From Syntrophotaleaceae bacterium (GTDB lineage Bacteria > Desulfobacterota > Desulfuromonadia > Desulfuromonadales > Syntrophotaleaceae), in assembly GCA_041390365.1 (NCBI GenBank), contig JAWKQB010000003.1, forward strand, positions 62,001-126,000: a stretch of 64,000 nt of DNA. The letters are read 5' to 3'. Below, in pieces: positions 25,318-34,722 of the stretch; the first letter of the stretch is position 1, and each line of letters starts with the position of its first letter. The notes under the pieces were generated by a model, which was not told where the DNA came from, made no database searches, and saw only the letters and a list, made by a program, of their open reading frames with translations. The translations under genes and the position numbers were made by a program.

Positions 25318-26706
25318 TCACCCTCCAGGCAGTTCCAGGGTGGTGTAGAAAACCTGGTCGCTGCGCTGAACCAGCAATCGCGCGATCTCTCCGGGAGCCC
25401 GCTGCCGCAGCAGTTTGCGCACCTCGGCCGCACTGCTGACTGACTTCCCGTCAATCTCGACGATCAGATCCCCTTCCTGCAGATCGGCCGCCGCGGCAGG
25501 TCCTCCCGCCACACCGGTCACCAGTGCGCCCCGGGATGTCTTGAGGCCGAAAAAACGCGCCGCTTCCGGAGTGATATCGCCCAGGGTCAGACCTAGTCCG
25601 GTTTCGGCGACCGGTTCTTCAGCCACAGGCTCTTCGACCGTCTTCAGTTCTCCGATCCTGACGGTCACATCCCGGATTCGGCCATCCCGAAACAGCCTGA
25701 TTTCAGCCGACTGCCCGACCGGCATGGCGGCGACCTGACGCGGCAGGTCGCTCATGGAGGTGAGAGGCTCTCCATTCAAAGCCAGAACAACATCCCCCCG
25801 CTGGATGCCGGCCTGATCGGCAGGGGACCCATGGCTCACATCGGTCACCAGGGCACCGTTGCTGTTTTCGAGACCGAAGGAATCAGCAAGATCTTCGGTC
25901 AGGGCCTGAACTGTCACTCCGAGCCAGCCCCGAACCACCCGGCCCAGTTCGCGCAACTGGGGCAGAATCTGTTTGGCGGAATTGATGGGAACCGCGAATC
26001 CGATCCCCTGGCCGCCGGCGACAATGGCCGTATTGATGCCGATGACCCGACCCCGGCTGTCGAACAGCGGCCCCCCGGAGTTGCCGGGATTGATGGAAGC
26101 ATCGGTCTGAATGAAGTTATCGTAGGGCCCAGCCCCGATAACCCGTCCCTTGGCCGAAACGATGCCGACGGTAACGGTTGCTTCCAGGCCGAAGGGATTG
26201 CCGATAGCCATTACCCACTCACCGACCCGCAGTTTTTCGCTATCGCCCAGCTTCGCCACCGGAAGCTCTTCCCGGCCGGTATCGATCTGGATCAGGGCCA
26301 GATCGAGCCCCTCGTCGATCCCCTGAATTTTGCCGTTGAAGGTCCGGCCGTCAGCCAGGACTACCTTGATGTCTTCAGCACCCTTCACCACGTGGTCATT
26401 GGTCAGAATATATCCGTCTTTGGAGATGATGAAGCCCGAGCCCAGGGAGCGTTCCATCCGGGGCCGCAAGGGTTGATCCTGAAAAAATTTCTCGAAAAAC
26501 TCCTCGAGCAGGTCGCCGTAGGGACCCGGCGCCTGGGGGATTTGCGGCTGCCCCGGCTGAATTATCCTCGAAGAGCTGATATTGACGACTGCAGGTTTGA
26601 GGCCTTCGGCCAGTTCGGCGAAATCGGGGATATCCCGGGCAGCGACGGAGCAGGGTGTGAATCCGACCAGCACCAGAATGAGCAGAAAAGGGATGGTTTT
26701 ATTCAT
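25318..26706 (-). CDS. HtrA/DegP-type periplasmic serine protease
   Basis: 462 residues. A Sec signal peptide (MNKTIPFLLILVLVGF, then SVAARD) precedes a trypsin-like domain with the triad His105 (TNDHVV), Asp135 (GLDLALIQ) and Ser210 (NPGNSGGPLFD). Two PDZ domains follow (about 255-345 and 365-455), separated by a short EEPVAEEPVAE linker. It degrades or refolds damaged envelope proteins. It may be in a unit with the MBL gene downstream. The OmpR-type two-component genes on its other side might respond to envelope stress, which is inference from neighbourhood. Confidence 0.94.
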   Translation of the reverse strand: MNKTIPFLLILVLVGFTPCSVAARDIPDFAELAEGLKPAVVNISSSRIIQPGQPQIPQAPGPYGDLLEEFFEKFFQDQPLRPRMERSLGSGFIISKDGYILTNDHVVKGAEDIKVVLADGRTFNGKIQGIDEGLDLALIQIDTGREELPVAKLGDSEKLRVGEWVMAIGNPFGLEATVTVGIVSAKGRVIGAGPYDNFIQTDASINPGNSGGPLFDSRGRVIGINTAIVAGGQGIGFAVPINSAKQILPQLRELGRVVRGWLGVTVQALTEDLADSFGLENSNGALVTDVSHGSPADQAGIQRGDVVLALNGEPLTSMSDLPRQVAAMPVGQSAEIRLFRDGRIRDVTVRIGELKTVEEPVAEEPVAETGLGLTLGDITPEAARFFGLKTSRGALVTGVAGGPAAAADLQEGDLIVEIDGKSVSSAAEVRKLLRQRAPGEIARLLVQRSDQVFYTTLELPGG

Positions 26707-27008
26707 GAAGCCTCCAGTGATCGGGCTGCTGGGTAGATGGCAGGAACATATTTCGACCCGACAGCGTTCAGGAGCAGTCGGACCGGGGTTATCGGCAAGA
26801 AAATAGGGAAACCGAAAGAATTATCGGAAAAATGAACCGAATGAGGAGATTCATGCCCAAGTCCGACAAACTCCTAGGTCATCAGTTAATCACCCCGGGA
26901 AAGGTTGTCAAATCGAAAGGGTCTCGAGAAAGAGGATATGTGCAGGGGGGTCCGCTTTTTGTGCTTCTGCCACGGCTGCAGCCGGGTCGCTGGGCTTTGC
27001 CCGAAAGT
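26707..27008. other. Intergenic stretch without a gene
   Basis: About 300 bases between the htrA start and the sensor kinase stop. It must hold the htrA promoter, but no convincing -35/-10 pair or terminator was seen. The plus-strand open frame at 26832-27134 overlaps the kinase 3' end and has no recognisable domain. Confidence 0.55.
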
Positions 27009-28442
27009 CTAGATGGAAAGTTCGGATTCCTGGAGCGAGGCGGGGCCGCCAAGGGGAAGATAGACGGTGAAGGTGCTGCCCTTGCCTGGAACCGAGGTAA
27101 CTTCAACCCGTCCGTCATGGGCCTGGGCCAGTGACCGGACGATGGCCAGCCCGAGACCGGTGCCGCCATCTTCACGGTTGCGGGCTTCGTCGATGCGATA
27201 GAAACGATCGAAAATGTGGGGCAGATGCTCGGGAGGGATGCCGATTCCGGTATCGGAGATCGCAACGACCGCCTCATCCCCCTGGGTCGCCAAAATAATT
27301 TCAACCTGGCCGCCTTCAGGCGTGTATTTGACGGCGTTGGAGATCAGGTTGAGGAAAAGCTGACGCAGACGCAGCTCATCGCCCTGCATCCGTATTTCCT
27401 CAATAACCTCCAGCTTGAGCTGCGGATATATCCCCTTCGGTTCGCCCAGGGTTCTGGCCTGCAGATAGAGTTCCTGCAGCAGATCACTGAGACTGATTTC
27501 CTTGATTTCCAGGGATTTTTCCCCCGCTTCGCTCTTGGCCAGGATGAGCAGATCTTCGATGATGCGGCCCATCCGGTCAATCTCCTCCATGCTCGATTCA
27601 AGGGTTTTGCGGAATTCCTCAGGCTGTTTGGCCCATCGCAGAGCCACCTCCGTCTCCCCCTTGAGGATGGTCAGCGGGGTGCGAAGTTCGTGGGAGGCAT
27701 CGGCGCTGAACTGATGGATTTTGCGGAACGATTCCTCGAGGCGGGACAGCATGGAATTGAAGGTTTCGGCAAGACGGCTGATCTCGTCCCTGGCCTGGCC
27801 GATGGGCAGACGCTGATTGAGGTTTTCGGCGTTGATCCTGCGCATGGCCCGGGTGATGTTTTCCACCGGCTTGAGAAACCGCCCGGCCAGGAACCAGCCG
27901 CAGAAACAGACGGCGATCAGGGCCGGTGCACTGAAGATCAGCAGCAGGGATCGCATCTCCTGAAGAGCGCGATCGACCATGCCCAGACCGGTCCATATCT
28001 GCAGAAACAGCGTCCGGCCTGCAGCCCCCTGCATGGCCAGCACCATCTGCCGGACCCGATGGACAGGGGCGTCCACCGTAGCGACAACCGCCCCCTCAAA
28101 ACCTGCGGCCTCAAGCATCCAGGCGGGCACTGCGGGAATTTTATCCTTCTCTTCCTCCGGCTCGCAGACCGAGTTCCCCTGCCCATCAACAATACGGTAG
28201 GACTCACCCAGGCGAAAGCGGTGGATGAAAGCCCTGACCGTATCACAGGGGGAGGCAGCTGTCTGGAATTCGGCTCCCATACCCTGTGCCCTGCCGGCGA
28301 CAGACCACAGTTTCTGGTCGATCTGGTCGATCAGGGTGCGTGAAAGGTGAGCATACCAGACCCCACTGCTGACTCCGAGAATCAGCAGCAGGGTGAGGAC
28401 GTACCACAGTGTCAGTTTAAGGCGGATGGAGGCCGGGAACAA
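27009..28442 (-). CDS. OmpR-type sensor histidine kinase (heavy-metal/CusS-like architecture)
   Basis: 477 residues from a TTG at 28442 directly after the regulator stop, with GGAGG five bases upstream. Two TM helices (about 10-28 and 165-185) flank a periplasmic domain. HAMP follows, then HisKA with SADASHELRTPLTILKGE and an ATPase domain with NLISNAVKYT, DTGIGIP and GGTGLGLAIV. The architecture is that of CusS-like kinases, but the periplasmic part lacks an obvious metal motif, and the window's Cus pump is 25 kb away. Paired with the regulator gene upstream. Confidence 0.92.
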   Translation of the reverse strand: MFPASIRLKLTLWYVLTLLLILGVSSGVWYAHLSRTLIDQIDQKLWSVAGRAQGMGAEFQTAASPCDTVRAFIHRFRLGESYRIVDGQGNSVCEPEEEKDKIPAVPAWMLEAAGFEGAVVATVDAPVHRVRQMVLAMQGAAGRTLFLQIWTGLGMVDRALQEMRSLLLIFSAPALIAVCFCGWFLAGRFLKPVENITRAMRRINAENLNQRLPIGQARDEISRLAETFNSMLSRLEESFRKIHQFSADASHELRTPLTILKGETEVALRWAKQPEEFRKTLESSMEEIDRMGRIIEDLLILAKSEAGEKSLEIKEISLSDLLQELYLQARTLGEPKGIYPQLKLEVIEEIRMQGDELRLRQLFLNLISNAVKYTPEGGQVEIILATQGDEAVVAISDTGIGIPPEHLPHIFDRFYRIDEARNREDGGTGLGLAIVRSLAQAHDGRVEVTSVPGKGSTFTVYLPLGGPASLQESELSI

Positions 28443-29114
28443 TCACCCCTCCTTCAGAACATACCCTACGCCGCGCACCGTATGAATCAGTTTGGTTTCG
28501 AAATCCCGATCGATCTTCTTACGTAGATAGTTGACGTAAACGTCGATAATATTGGTAAAGGAATCGAAGGTGTAATCCCAGACGTGCTCGGCGATCATGG
28601 CACGGGTCAGCACCTCGTTGGGGTGCCGCATGAAATACTCGAGAAGGGCGTATTCCTTGGCGGTCAGATCGATCTCCTTGTTCGCCCGCCACACCTTGTG
28701 CGAAACCGGATCGAGACGCAGATCAGAAAAGAAGATTTCTGCTCCGCGATCCTTCGCGGTGCGCCGGACCAGGGCTTTGACCCGGGCCAGCAGTTCGCCG
28801 AAGGCGAAGGGTTTGGTCAGGTAGTCGTCGCTGCCGGAATCGAGACCGGAAACGATGTCCTCCACAGAATCCTTGGCGGTCAGACACAGGACAGGGGTGG
28901 CGATATCCTTGTCCCGCAGTTCCTTGATGACGGCCAGTCCGTCTTTCTTGGGCAGCATCAGGTCCATCAGAATCACGTCGTAAGGATTGTTTTCGGCCAG
29001 ATAAAGGCCTTCCTCACCATCGAAGGCGACATCGACGGCGAAACTCTCCTCCTCCAGACCCCGCTTGATGAAGCTGGCCACCTTTTTTTCGTCTTCGACT
29101 ACAAGAATTCGCAT
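28443..29114 (-). CDS. OmpR/PhoB-family response regulator
   Basis: 223 residues. Receiver domain (MRILVVEDEKKVASFIKRGL, phospho-Asp in YDVILMDLMLP, Lys in LTKPFAFGEL) and a winged-helix C-terminal domain (LTAKEYALLEYFMRHPNEVLTR...VYVNYLRKKID...TVRGVGYVLKEG). It binds DNA when phosphorylated by the kinase encoded immediately downstream. The ATG follows AAAGGAGAT. Targets are unknown; self-regulation and control of htrA are reasonable guesses. Confidence 0.95.
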   Translation of the reverse strand: MRILVVEDEKKVASFIKRGLEEESFAVDVAFDGEEGLYLAENNPYDVILMDLMLPKKDGLAVIKELRDKDIATPVLCLTAKDSVEDIVSGLDSGSDDYLTKPFAFGELLARVKALVRRTAKDRGAEIFFSDLRLDPVSHKVWRANKEIDLTAKEYALLEYFMRHPNEVLTRAMIAEHVWDYTFDSFTNIIDVYVNYLRKKIDRDFETKLIHTVRGVGYVLKEG

Positions 29115-29188
29115 GTTTATCTCCTTTTCTTTGTAATCATTCCGCTGCCAAATGAGTCAATTCGTAAATTCGAGGCAACCTGCATCCC

Positions 29189-29995
29189 TTATTTCAGCTT
29201 CAGCTTGACCAGCACCTCATTGGCGGTCTCTTCAACAGCCTTGCCGGAAACGTTGACGGTGACCCATGAATTGCGCCGAAAAATCGCTTGGGAGTAGCGC
29301 AGTTCCTGTTCGATCTCTTCCAGATCGGCATAGGCTGCCCGGGGATCCTGGCCCAGATGCCTTAGTCTTGCGGCGCGCAACTCCACCAGCCTCTGGGCAT
29401 CTATATACAATCCCACCACCCGCTTGGGTTCGACCCGAAAAAGCTCCTTGGGAGGCTCGATCCCGTAAACGAGGGGGACATTGGCCACTTTCCATCCCAG
29501 ATGGGCAAGGTAGGTGGAAAGGGGCGTCTTGCTTGTCCTGGATATGCCGACCAGGACAATGTCGGCAGCATCCAGATGGCGAACTTCCTGGCCGTCGTCA
29601 TGCTTTACGGTAAACTCGACAGCCTCGATCCTGCGGAAATAATCCTCGTCCATTTCGTGCAGAAGACCTGGCGTCTGTCCCGGCGATCGGCCGAAAAACT
29701 CGGAGAATTTCATCAGCAGCGGCGTAATCAGATCACAGGCCGGCAGCCCGAGGGCTTCACATTCATCATGGACCAGTTGCGCCAGTTCCCGATTGACCAG
29801 GGTGTAGACAACCAGACCCCGGTTCTGCAAAGCCTCGTCCAATCCCTGAAAGATGCGATTCTTATCCCTGACATTGCTGATCCGGGTGACCCTGACCGGT
29901 TTGTCCCGAAACTGGGTCAGGGCTGCACTGACGATTTTTTCAGCCGTTTCGCCAGTGGCATCGGAGAGCAGATAAATCCTTTGAGGTTCAGGCAT
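29189..29995 (-). CDS. ppsR: Pyruvate, water dikinase (PEP synthase) regulatory protein / bifunctional kinase-pyrophosphorylase
   Basis: 268 residues of the DUF299 family (PSRP/PDRP). Seen are the N-terminal YLLSDATGETAEKI, the P-loop-like GISRTSKTPLSTYLA and the C-terminal YSQAIFRRNSWVTVNVSGKAVEETA. These enzymes switch PEP synthase or pyruvate phosphate dikinase off and on by ADP-dependent phosphorylation and Pi-dependent dephosphorylation. The target gene is not in the window. Start supported by GAGGAAG. Single gene on the minus strand. Confidence 0.93.
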   Translation of the reverse strand: MPEPQRIYLLSDATGETAEKIVSAALTQFRDKPVRVTRISNVRDKNRIFQGLDEALQNRGLVVYTLVNRELAQLVHDECEALGLPACDLITPLLMKFSEFFGRSPGQTPGLLHEMDEDYFRRIEAVEFTVKHDDGQEVRHLDAADIVLVGISRTSKTPLSTYLAHLGWKVANVPLVYGIEPPKELFRVEPKRVVGLYIDAQRLVELRAARLRHLGQDPRAAYADLEEIEQELRYSQAIFRRNSWVTVNVSGKAVEETANEVLVKLKLK

Positions 29996-30416
29996 TCCGC
30001 TTCCTCATGAAAAACATATCAGGAATTGTAGCAGGTCTCTAACCATGCGCAAGTGGCCTTAAAACCTTATTTTCAGCCACCCTGTCCGCCCGGCAGGCAG
30101 ACGTCGGCGCAGGCACCCGAAGGTGAAAGAGTTCATTGCCATTTTTTTCCCAATGCTGGATACGATGTGCAACCCCTTGACAATGCCTGCTCGATAGGCT
30201 AGTCAAAGGGCTCCTTGAAGTGCGGCGGCTTCCGGGCAGCCGCTTCTCTGCTGTTTTCCCCTGTGATGAGTACCGACTTGAAAAAGCACCGAACCACATT
30301 GAAGGAAGCCATAGCAGCTCCTTCATTAGAATTGCGATGAATTACACTCGATACGTACCAGTTTTGTCAAGTATTTTTATTGCTTTTACCGTCGATACTC
30401 TGTTAAGGAGTTGGGA
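29996..30416. other. Intergenic stretch without a convincing gene
   Basis: About 420 bases between divergent ppsR and prmA. A GC-rich hairpin GCGGCT / AGCCGC is at about 30223-30241. The right end holds the prmA leader with TTGTCA at 30365 as a possible -35 but a poor -10. Small open frames on both strands (30039-30326 minus, 30220-30420 plus) lack start signals and known domains. A small RNA cannot be excluded. Confidence 0.5.
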
Positions 30417-31340
30417 ATGAAGGAATTATGCATGGAACTATCATTAGATATACCCGCCGAGGGGGTCGATCTTTTCTGTCACATCATGACCGAAATCGGC
30501 TCTCTGGGCGTTATTGTCGAAGATCGCCCTCTGGACACCTTCCACCCCCCCGACCCGGATGTTTTCAAGGCGGCCAGCTACCAGGTCAAGGCCTATTTCC
30601 CTCCCGCCGATGATCCGGAGCAGCTGCGGGAAGCGATCCGCGATCAGTTGATCTGGCTGGCTGCGATTATCCCCGATCTGTCCTCAACCGTGCCTGATCT
30701 GAGAACGGTTCGTCATGAAGACTGGGCGGAAAACTGGAAACAGCATTTCACCACCCTGCGTATCGGCCCGCGCCTGGTCGTCAGGCCGAGCTGGGAAAAT
30801 TTTCAGGCCGATAAGGGGGACGCTGTTGTCACCCTCGATCCCGGCATGGCCTTTGGCACCGGCACTCACGGCACCACAAGGCTCTGCCTGGAAGCGCTCG
30901 CCCGCCGTTTCGAGCAGCCGCCCCCTCCGGGCAGCGTGCTCGATGTCGGAACCGGCTCCGGCATCCTGGCCATCGCCGCCGCCGCTCTGGGCGCCCGTCG
31001 GGTTGTGGCCTGCGACATTGACCAGGAAGCCTGTCGCACGGCCGCAGATAATTCCCGTGCCAATGGCGTCGAAGAACAGATCGAAATTACCGACCTTCCC
31101 CTGGATCAGATCGCGGGAACCTTTCAGGTGGTGCTGGCCAATATCCTGGCCGAGGAAAATATCCGCCTGGCCCCCCGACTCGTTGAAAAGCTGGCAGAGG
31201 ATGGTCTGCTGATCCTGTCCGGGATTCTGCTGGAAAAAGAAGCTCTGGTCAAAAACACCTTTCGGCACTACAATCTTTCGGGCCCTGAAATCAGCCACCA
31301 GGACGAATGGTCCTGTCTGGCCTATCGGAAAAAAGCATAA
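30417..31340 (+). CDS. prmA: Ribosomal protein L11 methyltransferase
   Basis: 307 residues from ATG 30417, six bases after a perfect AAGGAG. The N-terminal substrate domain is followed by HEDWAENWKQHF and the SAM-binding VLDVGTGSGILAIAAAALGA with CDID, then VVLANILAE, which is characteristic of PrmA. It trimethylates L11 in the cytosol. The rsmE gene starts 6 bp after its stop, so the two form an operon, as in many genomes. Confidence 0.96.
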   Translation: MKELCMELSLDIPAEGVDLFCHIMTEIGSLGVIVEDRPLDTFHPPDPDVFKAASYQVKAYFPPADDPEQLREAIRDQLIWLAAIIPDLSSTVPDLRTVRHEDWAENWKQHFTTLRIGPRLVVRPSWENFQADKGDAVVTLDPGMAFGTGTHGTTRLCLEALARRFEQPPPPGSVLDVGTGSGILAIAAAALGARRVVACDIDQEACRTAADNSRANGVEEQIEITDLPLDQIAGTFQVVLANILAEENIRLAPRLVEKLAEDGLLILSGILLEKEALVKNTFRHYNLSGPEISHQDEWSCLAYRKKA

Positions 31341-31346
31341 ATCTCC

Positions 31347-32093
31347 ATGCGACGGTTTTTTGTTCCTGCGGACTCACTCGTAAACGATATCGTCACCCTC
31401 TCCGGCGAAACCCTGCACCATCTGGCCGTGGTCCTGCGCCTTTCTCGAGGGGACGAAATCCTGCTGCTGGATGGCCGGGGCAACTTTTGTCACTGCCGCA
31501 TCTCCATCCTGGAAAAAAACCACGGGTTGGCCGAGGTGTTGCGGCGCTGGCATGAGGCGGAAACCGCCTGTCCGGTTCACCTGCTGCAGGGACTGCCAAA
31601 GGCAGATAAATTGGAATTGATCTTGCAGAAAGGGACCGAACTGGGCATCAGCAGCTTCTCGCCGCTCGATTGTGAACGCAGCGTTGTGCGTTTGGCCGAT
31701 TCCCGTCAGGACCAGAGGCACCAGCGCTGGCAGAAGATCGTTCGCGAAGCTGCCCGTCAGAGCTGCCGCAGCCGGCTTCCCCAGCTGCTGCCTGTCCGGT
31801 CGCTGCCGGAGGCAGTGAAACATTGCGAGGAGGAGTTGCGGCTCATGCTCTGGGAAGAAGAATCCCGTCCTCTCGCCGATCTCTTGCCCCCCTCGCCTCC
31901 CAGCAGCATCGCCCTGCTGGTGGGACCCGAGGGTGGATTCAGCGCCGATGAAGCCGCAATGGCCCGCGATGCCGGCTTCGTTCCGGTTCGTATAGGTCCA
32001 AGGATCTTGCGCAGCGAAACGGCCGGCTTTGCAGCGGCGGCAATTCTGCAGTATCTTTATGGCGACCTGGGGCTGCGAAAAAAGGGCCCATAG
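31347..32093 (+). CDS. rsmE: 16S rRNA m3U1498 methyltransferase
   Basis: 248 residues of the SPOUT family. N-terminal PUA-like domain (MRRFFVPADS...HHLAVVLRLSRGDEILLLDG), then QGLPKADKLELILQKGTELGI and the C-terminal trefoil knot LVGPEGGFSADEAAMARDAGFVPVRIG...LRSETAGFAAAAIL. It methylates U1498 of 16S rRNA in assembled 30S subunits. Second gene of the prmA-rsmE pair. Confidence 0.96.
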   Translation: MRRFFVPADSLVNDIVTLSGETLHHLAVVLRLSRGDEILLLDGRGNFCHCRISILEKNHGLAEVLRRWHEAETACPVHLLQGLPKADKLELILQKGTELGISSFSPLDCERSVVRLADSRQDQRHQRWQKIVREAARQSCRSRLPQLLPVRSLPEAVKHCEEELRLMLWEEESRPLADLLPPSPPSSIALLVGPEGGFSADEAAMARDAGFVPVRIGPRILRSETAGFAAAAILQYLYGDLGLRKKGP

Positions 32094-32184
32094 GCCCGCT
32101 TGGGCCTTCGAATCGAAACGATAGCGACATGGGTCAGGTGCCGAAAACCTGTCCTTGATATCAGACTTTCCATGGGAGGAACCC

Positions 32185-33579
32185 ATGAAATGCCCCAAGT
32201 GTGGCTACCAAAGCTTCAATCACCTGCCCGCCTGCAAAAAATGCGGCCGCAGTCTGCTGGATCTTCAGGAAAAACTCGGCTTCGACATCCCCGCGGTCCG
32301 GAACCTGACGGCCGCTGCAGAAGCAACCGAGGATAACCACTGGCAGGAAGAGAACAACCAGGAGGACTCCGCCCTGGAGGACTCGCTGCAGAATTTTTTC
32401 CATTCCCTTGAAGACCCCTCGGAAGATGTTTTTTCCTCCGGGGAAGTGCCTGCCTCTGTCACCCCTCCGACCGATGACATCGAACCTGAGGACTCCCTTT
32501 TCGACACTCCCAACAATCTTTTCACCTTTGAAGAGAAACCGGGCATCGAGGATTTGGCTTACTCCCTGGATGACATGGAAGAGGAGCTCATGTCCCTGCA
32601 GGCGCCGGAGGAAGAGCAGGAGGATTCGGAGAACGTTTTCCTTTTCAGCAGCGCCGACTCCCGGGAACCGGACCCGCCTCTTGACGATTTTGGCAAACCG
32701 CCAGAAAACGCCTGCGAGGAAATACCTGAAGAAAAAGGATTTCTTTCCTTTGACGACCTCAATGGGGAGCTTGGTGCCGTCGAGGAGCCGCCTCGGGAAG
32801 AAACCGTTCCACCGGAAAGCCCCGGCCCGAAGGTGCCGGAAGAAAGTGATTTTCTCTCCTTCGCCGATGTTGATGCCGAACTGGGTTCGCTGGAGGAAAC
32901 AGACGGGGATGTGGAGATGGAGACGGCTGGGCAGGGGCTGCCGGAAACCGCTTTCGACGCCTTCGTCACCCCGCAGGAAATTAAGCAGGCGATGGCCGAA
33001 GACGCGATTTGCAAGCGTACCGACACCTCCTCTGCAAGCACTGCCGGGACTGAATCGGACCAGGTTGAACTCCCGTTCGCCGAAAGCGTCCTGCCAGCGG
33101 AAGCTCTCCTCTCCGACGAGGAGGCAGCTCCCCGCCGGTTGGTCCTCGGCTTGCGCCTTCTGGCCATGATGACCGATCTCGGCATACTGCTGGGGATCTT
33201 CTCTGCATTCATTATGGCGGGAGAAATGGTCCGCCTGCCGAACAGGGCCGACTGGTTCCGTTTCACCCTGGATGCCGTCCTGCAGTTGGCGACACCCTAC
33301 TTTCTGGTGCTGTTCACCCTCTGCTTCGGCTATTTCACCCTGTTCCATTTCCTGACAGGACAAACGCCTGGCAAGATGTTATGGCGGGTCAGGGTTGAAG
33401 GGGAAGCGGGAGCCCCCCTTTCGCTGACTCAGGCATTTTTGCGCACGGCCGGCGGATTATTGGCCCTGCTTCCGGCCGGGCTCGGTTTCATGTCGGTCCT
33501 GTTCAACCCCAGCCAGCGGGGCTGGAACGACCTGCTGGCCAATTCCCGGGTGGTGAAGGCAACGCCGGAAGGCAAATAG
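32185..33579 (+). CDS. Zinc-ribbon plus RDD-domain membrane protein with an acidic repeat linker
   Basis: 464 residues from ATG 32185 (GGGAGGA upstream). An N-terminal zinc ribbon (MKCPKCGY..N..PACKKCGRSL, C-x2-C twice) is followed by about 290 mostly acidic, low-complexity residues. This linker contains a duplicated unit GFLSFDDLNGELGAVEE / DFLSFADVDAELGSLEE. The C terminus is an RDD domain with three hydrophobic helices and GQTPGKMLWRVRV. RDD proteins are membrane proteins of mostly unknown, possibly transport, function. The Cys4 ribbon may bind zinc or nucleic acid in the cytoplasm. It follows prmA-rsmE by 91 bp. Confidence 0.82.
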   Translation: MKCPKCGYQSFNHLPACKKCGRSLLDLQEKLGFDIPAVRNLTAAAEATEDNHWQEENNQEDSALEDSLQNFFHSLEDPSEDVFSSGEVPASVTPPTDDIEPEDSLFDTPNNLFTFEEKPGIEDLAYSLDDMEEELMSLQAPEEEQEDSENVFLFSSADSREPDPPLDDFGKPPENACEEIPEEKGFLSFDDLNGELGAVEEPPREETVPPESPGPKVPEESDFLSFADVDAELGSLEETDGDVEMETAGQGLPETAFDAFVTPQEIKQAMAEDAICKRTDTSSASTAGTESDQVELPFAESVLPAEALLSDEEAAPRRLVLGLRLLAMMTDLGILLGIFSAFIMAGEMVRLPNRADWFRFTLDAVLQLATPYFLVLFTLCFGYFTLFHFLTGQTPGKMLWRVRVEGEAGAPLSLTQAFLRTAGGLLALLPAGLGFMSVLFNPSQRGWNDLLANSRVVKATPEGK

Positions 33580-33626
33580 CCCCGGGCGGCCTGCAGAAGG
33601 CGAAAAAGGCGGTTTCGCTATAACGA

Positions 33627-34694
33627 TCAGAAGCGGAGCAGTCTGCTTTTGCACAACAGGATCTGAAAGGCGAGAGAGGACATTTCCTGCAATCTTGCGA
33701 GATCGGTCATCCGTTCGCGCAGGACCTCCGGTTCCCCCTCGAGATAGAGGATATTGATGACCCGGTCTTCCAGCAGCAGGGGGAGCAGGAGGACCGAATC
33801 GCCCACCGCATTGCCCATGCTCTCGAGCATCTGGCTGTTCAGAGGAGTCTCCTCGATCGCTCCCGTAAAGGGGCGTCGGGTTTCCACCACCGTTTTGAGA
33901 ACCGATGGACGACTCAAAGGAACGCTGAACAGGTCGAAAGCGACGATATCCACTCCCCGGCAGACCGCCTTCCAGCCGCTGACCTCGTGATTGCGCACCA
34001 GGAACAGGGCCAGCACCTCCCATTCCCGACGCAGATGGGCAAAAAGAATGGCGGCGATTTCCTGGCGATCGCGAGCCTCGCTGAGGGCGAGAGCCGTTTC
34101 ACTCAGCCGGAAATCGGTCAGGGATTCCTCTTCTTCCTCAAAATCCTCTAGAATTTCAACTTCTTCCAAGTCTTCTTCGGCCATGGATACGTCCGTCAAC
34201 ACCGTCAGCGAAGAAGCCTCGAGTTCACCGTACCGATCGATCATGCCCTGGTCCCGCTCACTGACGGAACACTGGTAATGGCTTTTCAGTGCCTGAAGCA
34301 GACGGATTTCAGGAGCGGCCAGTGGTTGAATGGTTGTCCCGATAAGAGAGGCGAGATCGTCGACTGTCGCCTGATCGGAGGGGTCTGCCATGGCCAGCGA
34401 GAGGGTTTGCCGATCGAGGCCGAGAGGAAGAGCACGGTATTTGACCGCGACCTCAGGCGTCACCAGGTTGAGAACGTCGGCGGGAATATCCGCCATCGGC
34501 AAGGGATCGAAAAAGGGGATGCCGAGCCGGCGGCTGAGAAACCGGGCCAGAACATCCTCCTCGATCAGGCCTATTTCCAGAAGGCTGGTGCTCATGTTGC
34601 CCCCGGAAAGCAGGCAGTTGCGCATGGCTTCCTCGTACTGCTCGGAATTGAGCAATCCGCTTTCCACCAGCAGATCGAGCAGGGTCGTCCCCAT
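33627..34694 (-). CDS. MshEN (GspE N-terminal)-domain protein without ATPase domain
   Basis: 355 residues from ATG 34694. Residues 1 to about 150 match the MshEN/T2SSE-N type: LLDLLVESGLLNSEQYEEAM...LLEIGLIEEDVLARFLSRRLGIPFFDP, then VAVKYRALPLGLDRQTLSLAMADPSD. These domains bind cyclic di-GMP in MshE-like ATPases. An acidic hinge (EEDLEEVEILEDFEEEEE) leads to a region resembling GAF folds (FALHLRREWEVLALFLVRNHEVSGWKAV-like, and SVLLLPLLLEDRVINILYLEG). No Walker motifs are present. It may be a c-di-GMP-responsive adaptor; this is inference. An MBL gene lies upstream on the same strand. Confidence 0.72.
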   Translation of the reverse strand: MGTTLLDLLVESGLLNSEQYEEAMRNCLLSGGNMSTSLLEIGLIEEDVLARFLSRRLGIPFFDPLPMADIPADVLNLVTPEVAVKYRALPLGLDRQTLSLAMADPSDQATVDDLASLIGTTIQPLAAPEIRLLQALKSHYQCSVSERDQGMIDRYGELEASSLTVLTDVSMAEEDLEEVEILEDFEEEEESLTDFRLSETALALSEARDRQEIAAILFAHLRREWEVLALFLVRNHEVSGWKAVCRGVDIVAFDLFSVPLSRPSVLKTVVETRRPFTGAIEETPLNSQMLESMGNAVGDSVLLLPLLLEDRVINILYLEGEPEVLRERMTDLARLQEMSSLAFQILLCKSRLLRF

Positions 34695-34722
34695 GTCTAC
34701 CGTCCTCCGGCCTGTGCCGGCT

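Noticed and set aside
26832..27134. 100-residue plus-strand gene
   Set aside because: It overlaps the 3' end of the sensor kinase gene, has no domain and no clear ribosome site.
29996..30416. tRNA or small RNA gene in the ppsR-prmA gap
   Set aside because: No cloverleaf, T-loop or terminator pattern was found; only one short GC-rich hairpin is present.
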